Below are positions 14,258 to 19,728 of a stretch of DNA of 19,728 bases, one piece after another. The notes under the pieces were generated by a model, which ran no database searches, was not told the origin of the DNA, and saw only the letters and a list, made by a program, of their open reading frames with translations. The position numbers were made by a program, and so were the translations under genes. This stretch comes from JAZDLC01 sp043802345 (lineage in GTDB: Bacteria; Planctomycetota; B15-G4; JADJEK01): positions 1 to 19,728 of the forward strand of contig JAZDLC010000484.1 of assembly GCA_043802345.1 (NCBI GenBank). Direction: 5' to 3'. The number at the start of each line of letters is the position of its first letter. Positions within the stretch are counted from its first letter, which is position 1.

Positions 14258-15019
14258 GTGGAAGAAGTGGCGGACAGCAGGAGGGAGCGAAGACGGTGGG
14301 TGAGGTCCTTGCTCAAGGTCCTGCTTCTGACCGGTGTTGTCTTGGGGATCTATTCCACGGCCGCTTCCTACGCTCGCTGGAGTATCAGCGCAATCTGCCC
14401 GAAGTGCCTTCAGCACGCCTACATTCATGAAAAGCGGGTCCTCGACGTTGTGCTTCTCTATCGCAGTACGACCCTGTCGCAGCGATACGGTGGCTTGATG
14501 AGTCCGGTGGTTTTCAGTCCCGCGATCCCCGGGGTGGATCCGCTGACGTACGAGAAGATCCTCGGAAGCTGCGAGCACGAGTTCAAGTATGGCGGGCAGG
14601 GCGTCATGTATGGCTTCATCGTGGGCGGCCTGTGCCTCGATGGGTCGGAAGGGGAATGGGAGAGAGTGCAGCCCCGCCTGCGCGCCATCGAGGCCCTCTA
14701 CGCGGCGTATGAGCGGACCGGTTCCAGGGAGTCGAGCGCGGCGATCTACGGGTTGCTCGATTCGGCTTTTCCGATCGACGACGAGAGCCGGGGCTTCCTG
14801 GAGGCCACGAAGCCGTTGCGCAAGTTGGCACGGACGAGGGAAGAGTCAGCGATGGAGACGATCCAGAAGCTCGCGGAACAAGATTCTGATACGGGCCGGT
14901 GGGCCAGGAGGATCATCGACGTGACCTGGCTGGCGGGGAAACTGGAGGCGGTCGAGAGCGCGGGCGATCTGGAGGGGTTGAAGACCGGATTCTCCGAGAG
15001 ACTGTCTAGTGATGGGTGA
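14258..15019 (+). CDS. Membrane-anchored CPKC-motif protein, function unknown
   Basis: 253 aa from GTG 14258, chosen because GTGGGAG ends seven bases upstream. ATG codons at 14216 and 14222 in the same frame lack a binding site. A basic stretch (RRERRRWVR) precedes one membrane helix (about SLLKVLLLTGVVLGIYSTA), so the rest should lie outside the cytoplasm. Just after the helix comes AICPKCLQHAYIHEKRVLD, then blocks such as SPAIPGVDPLTYEKILGSC and EHEFKYGGQGVMYGF, and a helical C-terminal half. The four cysteines (CPKC, SCEHEF, LCLDG) could bind metal or form disulfides. I have an impression of similar uncharacterised proteins in planctomycete-type genomes but cannot name a family. It is separate from hldE and is followed by a 156-bp gap. 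Confidence 0.7.
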   Translation: MEEVADSRRERRRWVRSLLKVLLLTGVVLGIYSTAASYARWSISAICPKCLQHAYIHEKRVLDVVLLYRSTTLSQRYGGLMSPVVFSPAIPGVDPLTYEKILGSCEHEFKYGGQGVMYGFIVGGLCLDGSEGEWERVQPRLRAIEALYAAYERTGSRESSAAIYGLLDSAFPIDDESRGFLEATKPLRKLARTREESAMETIQKLAEQDSDTGRWARRIIDVTWLAGKLEAVESAGDLEGLKTGFSERLSSDG

Positions 15020-15175
15020 CCTCATGCTGCTTGTTGAACCTTCTGGAGTCGCTCATCTGTCCGTGTCTCGTACTGCTCCATTGCCTGCGGGAGGCCTGTC
15101 CGTCTACCATGGAGGCTCGCCTTCAGGGTTGTTTCGCGCGCGTTCCGCCTGCTTGCGATTCCAAAGGAGTGCACC

Positions 15176-17107
15176 TTGTCATTCATTCCCACCTCTCGCT
15201 GCTCCATCCTTCTCTCCGCCCTCGCCCTGGCTTCGACCGCGTTTGCCGCGGGGACGATTCTCGATCGTGACGAGGCGGTGCTGGTCGCGCCCGACTCGGG
15301 ATCGATCTTTGTTGGCATGGCGGGGGGGAACGTGGCGCCCGAGCCGTTGTCAGGCAGGGCCTCTTCCGGCGGGTCGAACCTGATCGCCGGCTGGCCGGTC
15401 TTCCTCGGCACGCCGGGGGCGGGATTTCCGTACACGCCGACGCTCGCTGATGTCGACGGGGACGGGGCGGACGAGATCTTCCTGACGGGCGGACATACGT
15501 TCGGGCTGGACGGGAGCGGTTCGTTCCTTCCGGGCTGGCCCACGACGGAGATGGCGTACATGGGGTACGGGACGAACGGCTGCAAGCCCGGCCCCTCGGT
15601 TGCGGACTTCGACCGCGACTGCGTGGGGGAGGTGCTCTGGACCGAGCGCGACTGGTGGGCAGGCAGCGCGTACATGTGGAACTTCAACGGGAAGAACGCG
15701 AACGGCTCGAATCTGCCGGGCTTTCCGCTGGCGGCTCCGGGGACTTCGTCCAACGCGCTCGACACGCCGTTCGTTCTCGGGGACAGCGACGGCGACGGCG
15801 ATCTCGAGGCCTGGAGCGCGCACACCCTGGGGAACAACTTCATCCACTACCGCATCACCGTCTTCAATCATCTCGGCGCGCTGCTGTTTACCGTGGACTT
15901 GAATCCGAACGAGAACGTCTTGTCGCTCTACTTCGGCGACCTGGACGGAGACGGCGTGAAGGAAATGTTCGGCGTGTCGTGGCTGGATCCCGCCTATCGC
16001 CTCCATGTCTTCAATGGCAACGGCAGCGAGAAGACGGGGTACCCGATCACGCTCTTCACCATGCCGGCGGGCGCGTACAACATCTTCGGGCCGCCGGTGC
16101 CGGCCGATCTCGACGGCGATGGGGATCTGGAGATCCTCTACGGCTACAACCAGTCGGGAACATCGTACGCCGTCTGCTTCCATCACGACGCCTTGCCCTA
16201 TGCCGGCTTTCCCCGCCAGGTCGCGACCAGCAGCCAGCTCTTCTACCTGGGACTGGGCGACGTGACAGGAGATGGCGCCCCCGAGCTCCTCGCCCTCGAA
16301 AACTACCTGGGAAGCACCTACCGCGCCTTTGCCTTCGACCTGCCTTCAGGAACGACGCTTCCAGGCTGGCCTTTCTCCGTCCCGAACTGGCCCAAGGGCT
16401 TCCCGGCCGTGGTGGACGTTGATGGCGACGGCCTCCAGGAGGTCTGCTTCATCACGGACGGTGGCGAGCTCTACGCGGTCTCCGGCACGGGGGTGGTGGT
16501 CGCGGGCTTCCCGAAGTCGATGGTGAGCGCCTCCATCTCGGGCGTCGGCGCGGGCGACATCGACGGCGACGGGCTCTTCGAGTTGGTGGCGGCGACCTGG
16601 GATGGTTGGGTCTACGCCTGGGATACCACCTCCGCCGTTCTGCCGGGACGGGCCGACTGGCCGATGCGCGGCGTGAACGCACTGAACACCGGCGTCTTCG
16701 GCGACGACGGTTCGTACGAGCCGCTTTCGGGCGACAGCAACTCCGTCTCGGCCGCGACGGGGGGGAGCGTGACGTTCAGCCTCGACGCCGGGGCGGCGAA
16801 CGCGGGACGCACCTTCATCATGGTCGGGAGCCTGAGCGGCACGCAGCCGGGACGGCTGCTCCCCGGTGGCCGGGTGACGCTCCCGCTCAACACGGACCTG
16901 TTCACCGAAGTCGTTCTTTCGTTGCTGAATTCGTCCGTCTTCACGAACTTCCGGGCTTCTCTCGACGGCGCGGGCGAGGGGACGGCGCAGCTCAATGCTC
17001 CGCCGATCCCGGCGGCCTGGGTGGGCACGACCATGTACTACGCGTACGCCCTGAATTCGCCGTTCGATTTCACGTCCAATCCGGTGGCGATCGAGATCGT
17101 TCCGTGA
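15176..17107 (+). CDS. Secreted FG-GAP/VCBS beta-propeller protein
   Basis: 643 aa with a signal peptide (about residues 1-24, cleavage likely after STAFA). The start is TTG 15176, supported by AAAGGAG six bases upstream. Eight calcium-loop repeats of the form D-x-D-G-D-G-x-x-E are visible: DVDGDGADEIF, DFDRDCVGEVL (degenerate), DSDGDGDLEAW, DLDGDGVKEMF, DLDGDGDLEIL, DVTGDGAPELL, DVDGDGLQEVC and DIDGDGLFELV. This suggests an integrin-alpha-like propeller over about residues 60-500. The last ~120 residues form a separate beta domain (SLDAGAANAGRTFIMVGSLS, then LPLNTDLFT and a Pro-rich end). I associate that domain with exported proteins of Planctomycetota and relatives. It is likely extracellular or on the surface, with binding rather than catalysis. 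A weak promoter-like pair (TTGCCT 15081, TACCAT 15105, spacer 18) lies upstream. Confidence 0.88.
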   Translation: MSFIPTSRCSILLSALALASTAFAAGTILDRDEAVLVAPDSGSIFVGMAGGNVAPEPLSGRASSGGSNLIAGWPVFLGTPGAGFPYTPTLADVDGDGADEIFLTGGHTFGLDGSGSFLPGWPTTEMAYMGYGTNGCKPGPSVADFDRDCVGEVLWTERDWWAGSAYMWNFNGKNANGSNLPGFPLAAPGTSSNALDTPFVLGDSDGDGDLEAWSAHTLGNNFIHYRITVFNHLGALLFTVDLNPNENVLSLYFGDLDGDGVKEMFGVSWLDPAYRLHVFNGNGSEKTGYPITLFTMPAGAYNIFGPPVPADLDGDGDLEILYGYNQSGTSYAVCFHHDALPYAGFPRQVATSSQLFYLGLGDVTGDGAPELLALENYLGSTYRAFAFDLPSGTTLPGWPFSVPNWPKGFPAVVDVDGDGLQEVCFITDGGELYAVSGTGVVVAGFPKSMVSASISGVGAGDIDGDGLFELVAATWDGWVYAWDTTSAVLPGRADWPMRGVNALNTGVFGDDGSYEPLSGDSNSVSAATGGSVTFSLDAGAANAGRTFIMVGSLSGTQPGRLLPGGRVTLPLNTDLFTEVVLSLLNSSVFTNFRASLDGAGEGTAQLNAPPIPAAWVGTTMYYAYALNSPFDFTSNPVAIEIVP

Positions 17108-17118
17108 CCAGGTCGGCA

Positions 17119-17146
17119 CCGGCCGCGAGGGTCTTCTCGTGGCCGG
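17119..17146. terminator. Convergent terminator hairpin
   Basis: An 11-bp stem (17119-17129 with 17136-17146, one G-T wobble) closes a 6-nt loop in the 46-bp gap between two converging genes. No U-tract is present on either side. The position and stem strength make it a likely shared end for both transcripts, perhaps with Rho or in a lineage with loose U-tract needs. Confidence 0.5.
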
Positions 17147-17153
17147 CGCGGAG

Positions 17154-19109
17154 TCACTTCCCCAGGTAACCGAGCTGCTTCAGATCGTCGCGGACCTCCT
17201 GCGTGAACTCGTCCGCGCTGAACACCCGCGGTTCGCTGGCGACCGGCACGCAGGCGCCGCGCAGGGCCTCCATCTGCCGCCGCAGCCCGTCGCGTACGCC
17301 GCGGTTCCGGTAGGCCAGGTTCTCGGATTCGAGCGGGTCGGCTTCGAGGTCGTAAAGTTCCTCCTGCAGCTCGTAGTTCCGGAGGCCGTTCAGACTGAAA
17401 TCGAACCGCTTGTCGGGCAAGACCAGGTTCTCCAGTTGGAACGCCGTCTCCCTCGAGCGAGCCAGCGGATTGAGCAGGTACTTCCATCGGTTCGTGCGCA
17501 GGCCCGTGGTTCTGGTGCGGGCATCTCCCCGTGTGGAGAGGAGGGTCGGTTGACCTTCCGCTGTGGGAGTGTCCGGCATGAGGAGTTGGCAGAACGAGTC
17601 GACTTCGACCTGTTCCGGAGGGGCGACGCCGACCAGGTCGAGCAGGGTCGGCATCAGGCCGACCAGTGAGACCTGCTCGGCGCGGCGCAGGCCCGCCGGG
17701 ATGCCGGGCCCGCGGATCACGAGGGGGATGTGGACCTGCTCCTCGTAGGCGAAGAGGCCGTGATTGAAGTAGGCGTGGTGCTCGACGGCCGATTCGCCGT
17801 GGTCGGCGGTGACGACCACCGCCGTGTTCTCCCCCAGGCCGAGTTTCTCGAGCGCCTCCAGGATCTTGCCGATGGCGTTGTCGTTGAAGCGGATCTCGCC
17901 ATCGTACCTCGAAACATAGCGGTCGAGATTGAACCCGGCCTCCTCCAGGTAGACCGCCTTCTGAATGCCGTCGATGTAGTCCTTCTCGAGAATCTCCAGC
18001 TTCTCTGTGCCCAGCCTTCCGTCCAGCTCGTCCCCCTGGAACATCGTGGCGTACGGTCCGGGGGGGCGGTACGGCGTGTGAGGGTCGATGAAATGCACAT
18101 AGACGAAGAACCGCTCTTCGCGGTGCTGCGCCATCCACTGAACGGCGCCGAGCGCCAACTGCTCCGCGTTGTTGTCGACCTTCGTGCCGTCCTTGAGTTC
18201 CATCCGTGTGACCCAGTGGAGTGCATCGAATCCCTGGCCGTAGCCGAGCGTCGAGGTGATGTTCGCGTTCGCGGTGAGCCCGAAGGTGAGGAAGCCGGCC
18301 TGCTTCAGGGTCTCCGCGAGAGTGATATTCTCCTCGACCAGTTCGGTGCGCGTCTGATGCACCTTGTGGGTCTCCGGCCAGGTGCCAGTGAAGAAGGAGG
18401 CGATCGCGGGGGACGTCTTCGGCTTCGGCGTGGCCGCGTTCTCGAACAGCGCGCCTTCTTTCGCGAAGGCGTCGATCTTCGGGCTGGTGTCCCGCTTGTA
18501 CCCGTAGCAGCCGAGGTGGTCGGCCCTCAGGGTGTCGATCATCAGCACGAGCAGGTTCCTGGACCGCGGCATGTGGACGGACGGCCCGGAGGCTGCTGCC
18601 AGCTCGAACGATGGTTCCTCCGCTTCGCCCGAGGGCTGGGTCGACAGCAGGACCGGAACCGCGATCCCTGCGCCGATCAACACGGTCAGCGTGAGCGGAA
18701 TCGTGAGAGTCACCGGGCGCTTCAGGGCGAACAGGCCGACGAGCAGGCACCACAACAGGGCGATGGAGCCGAGGATTGGCGCCAGGCTGCCTCGGAACTC
18801 ACCGGCATGGCGCAGCGACTCCACCGCCACCAGGGCACAGGGGGAGAGGGCCGCCAGGAGGTTCCCGACCCGGGGAGCCTTCAGGCTGACGAGCCAACCG
18901 ATGAAGGCGGCCGGAAGGGCGAGTGCCGGGAACAGGAGGACGATCAGTGCCAGATAGCGGACCTGCTCACCGACCGGCAAGGCGCTCAGCAGAGCGTTCG
19001 GGGACGCGCCCGCCAGCAGCGCCTCGGCCATCGCGATCCCCAGTGCGGCGATCGAGGCCGCTCCGAGGCAAGAGAGGAAGAGCCGCTGGCTGTCTTTCTG
19101 TGCGTTCAT
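17154..19109 (-). CDS. Membrane-anchored sulfatase-family hydrolase or transferase
   Basis: 651 aa. Five predicted membrane helices fill residues ~9-156, followed by an alkaline-phosphatase-superfamily sulfatase domain from ~185, expected on the periplasmic side. The first metal Asp is D192 (LLVLMIDTLRADHLGCYGY) and a second metal pair is D436-H437 (VVVTADHGES). Where classical sulfatases have Cys or Ser in CxPxR, this has T232-S-P-A-I, so a formylglycine cannot form and the usual Arg is absent. A Thr nucleophile with N-terminal membrane helices is the layout of phosphoethanolamine and phosphoglycerol transferases, so the product may modify lipids or glycans rather than cleave sulfate. It is convergent with the FG-GAP gene and divergent from the FHA gene across 168 bp. 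The substrate is unknown. Confidence 0.87.
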   Translation of the reverse strand: MNAQKDSQRLFLSCLGAASIAALGIAMAEALLAGASPNALLSALPVGEQVRYLALIVLLFPALALPAAFIGWLVSLKAPRVGNLLAALSPCALVAVESLRHAGEFRGSLAPILGSIALLWCLLVGLFALKRPVTLTIPLTLTVLIGAGIAVPVLLSTQPSGEAEEPSFELAAASGPSVHMPRSRNLLVLMIDTLRADHLGCYGYKRDTSPKIDAFAKEGALFENAATPKPKTSPAIASFFTGTWPETHKVHQTRTELVEENITLAETLKQAGFLTFGLTANANITSTLGYGQGFDALHWVTRMELKDGTKVDNNAEQLALGAVQWMAQHREERFFVYVHFIDPHTPYRPPGPYATMFQGDELDGRLGTEKLEILEKDYIDGIQKAVYLEEAGFNLDRYVSRYDGEIRFNDNAIGKILEALEKLGLGENTAVVVTADHGESAVEHHAYFNHGLFAYEEQVHIPLVIRGPGIPAGLRRAEQVSLVGLMPTLLDLVGVAPPEQVEVDSFCQLLMPDTPTAEGQPTLLSTRGDARTRTTGLRTNRWKYLLNPLARSRETAFQLENLVLPDKRFDFSLNGLRNYELQEELYDLEADPLESENLAYRNRGVRDGLRRQMEALRGACVPVASEPRVFSADEFTQEVRDDLKQLGYLGK

Positions 19110-19277
19110 GCCTTGAGCTTAAATGTTGGCCTCCAGGTTCGGCGAGGCTCCTATGCCGGATGTTTGGCGCATGTTGATCAATCTCGCACGTTTCTCCGGG
19201 AGGAATCGAGCAGATTAGCACGTTACCTGTGCCAAATCGCCCGCTACCCTGGAGCATCGACCTGCAACCGTGTGCGG

Positions 19278-19728
19278 ATGACAGACATGACTGAGTCGCT
19301 GAGCCTGTACGTCGCCGAAGTGGATCGCTCGGACGAGGTCCCCTTCAAGGGGTCCAGAGTGACCATCGGCCGGGCCAAGGGGAATGATATCTCGCTCTCT
19401 GACCGCCAGGCGTCGCGGGTGCATTGCGCCGTGGAGCGGATCGGCGGCGCGGTCCGGGTGCTCGATCTCGGATCGCAGAACGGGACTTTCGTCAATGGTG
19501 TTCGCGTCCTCTCGGCCGACCTCAAGGAGGGGGACACCATCCAGGTGGGAGCCGCGACGATTCGCTTCGGGTTGGAGGATCCCGAGGCGGGCCGGTCCAC
19601 GCGCGTCATGGAGGAGCCTCCGCTGGAGGACCTGATCCGGGACCTGTCACAGGAGCGGGCCTTCCTGATGCGGATGACTGCCGTGGCGCGGGATGTGGCC
19701 ATGGAGCGGGAGTTGATGCCCCTGCTGA
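19278..19728 (+). CDS. FHA-domain protein, 3' end outside the window
   Basis: The frame is open from ATG 19278 (or ATG 19287) to the window end, giving 150 residues. Residues ~8-96 are a forkhead-associated domain that binds phosphothreonine peptides: VTIGRAKGNDISLSD, then ASRVHCAVER, SQNGTFVNGVRV and GDTIQVGAATIRFG. The conserved Gly-Arg, Ser-Arg-x-His and Asn-Gly residues are all present. It is followed by an amphipathic helix (LEDLIRDLSQERAFLMRMTA) ending ERELMPLL. That pattern often leads into a GAF domain and then a sigma-54 activator, kinase or cyclase output, but the output lies beyond the window and cannot be stated. No strong ribosome binding site is visible. It is divergent from the sulfatase-like gene. 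Confidence 0.9.
   Translation, partial: MTDMTESLSLYVAEVDRSDEVPFKGSRVTIGRAKGNDISLSDRQASRVHCAVERIGGAVRVLDLGSQNGTFVNGVRVLSADLKEGDTIQVGAATIRFGLEDPEAGRSTRVMEEPPLEDLIRDLSQERAFLMRMTAVARDVAMERELMPLL

Noticed and set aside
12540..14578. Long Pro/Arg-rich minus-strand frames across hldE and repeat copy 2
   Set aside because: They are shadows of hldE continued through the repeat. There are no plausible domains, and codon bias follows the opposite strand.
17038..18753. 571-aa minus-strand frame overlapping the sulfatase-like gene
   Set aside because: It is the same strand read in another frame. It is Arg/Pro/Gly-rich without family motifs, while the other frame has clear sulfatase-fold motifs.
1..19728. 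CRISPR arrays, tRNA or rRNA genes, insertion sequences with a transposase
   Set aside because: I looked for spaced direct repeats, cloverleaf ends and transposase-like frames and saw none. The only repeats are the minisatellite, the 16-bp duplication and the two palindromic elements.

Overview
High-GC bacterial DNA with about a dozen protein genes, all on the + strand except one sulfatase-family gene. hldE (ADP-heptose synthesis) and an LpxL-type acyltransferase point to a Gram-negative with lipopolysaccharide. The C-terminal domain of the FG-GAP repeat protein resembles one I associate with exported proteins of Planctomycetota and related uncultured lineages. This taxonomic reading is inference; there is no rRNA in the window.

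Layout. 1-518: no gene; it holds a G-quadruplex-like run and copy 1 of a palindromic repeat. 519-3879: radC, a calcineurin-like phosphoesterase and yidC. The last two are spaced like an operon. 3880-4068: intergenic, with a plausible sigma-70-type promoter. 4069-10110: a tight overlapping set of nrdR, a twin ATP-cone protein with a degenerate ribonucleotide-reductase-like body, and smc. 10111-10513: no certain gene; it has a 9-bp minisatellite, a minus-strand intrinsic terminator, a polypurine tract, a 16-bp tandem duplication and a possible minus-strand small ORF. 10514-13859: lpxL-like, deoxyhypusine-synthase-like and hldE genes with 4-nt overlaps, an envelope or LPS operon. 13860-14257: copy 2 of the palindromic repeat. 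14258-17107: a membrane-anchored CPKC protein and a secreted FG-GAP protein. 17119-17146: a convergent terminator hairpin. 17154-19109 (minus): a membrane-anchored sulfatase-like enzyme with Thr in the nucleophile position. 19278-end: a divergent FHA-domain protein cut by the window edge.

Two signals stand out. (1) A dispersed ~185-bp element occurs twice in the same orientation. The terminal arms of each copy pair over 27-29 bp around a loop of exactly 129 nt. The two copies share internal 14-mer and 19-mer blocks at nearly identical spacing, while the outer stem differs in sequence and still pairs. This suggests a structured RNA or DNA element, or a small mobile element that inserts into palindromes. 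(2) The nrdR operon places three ATP-cone nucleotide sensors side by side (one in NrdR, two in its neighbour). The neighbour looks like an anaerobic ribonucleotide reductase that has lost its recognisable glycyl-radical and zinc sites. It is translationally coupled to both the dNTP regulator gene and the chromosome-condensation gene, which suggests a nucleotide-sensing pseudoenzyme not described to my knowledge.
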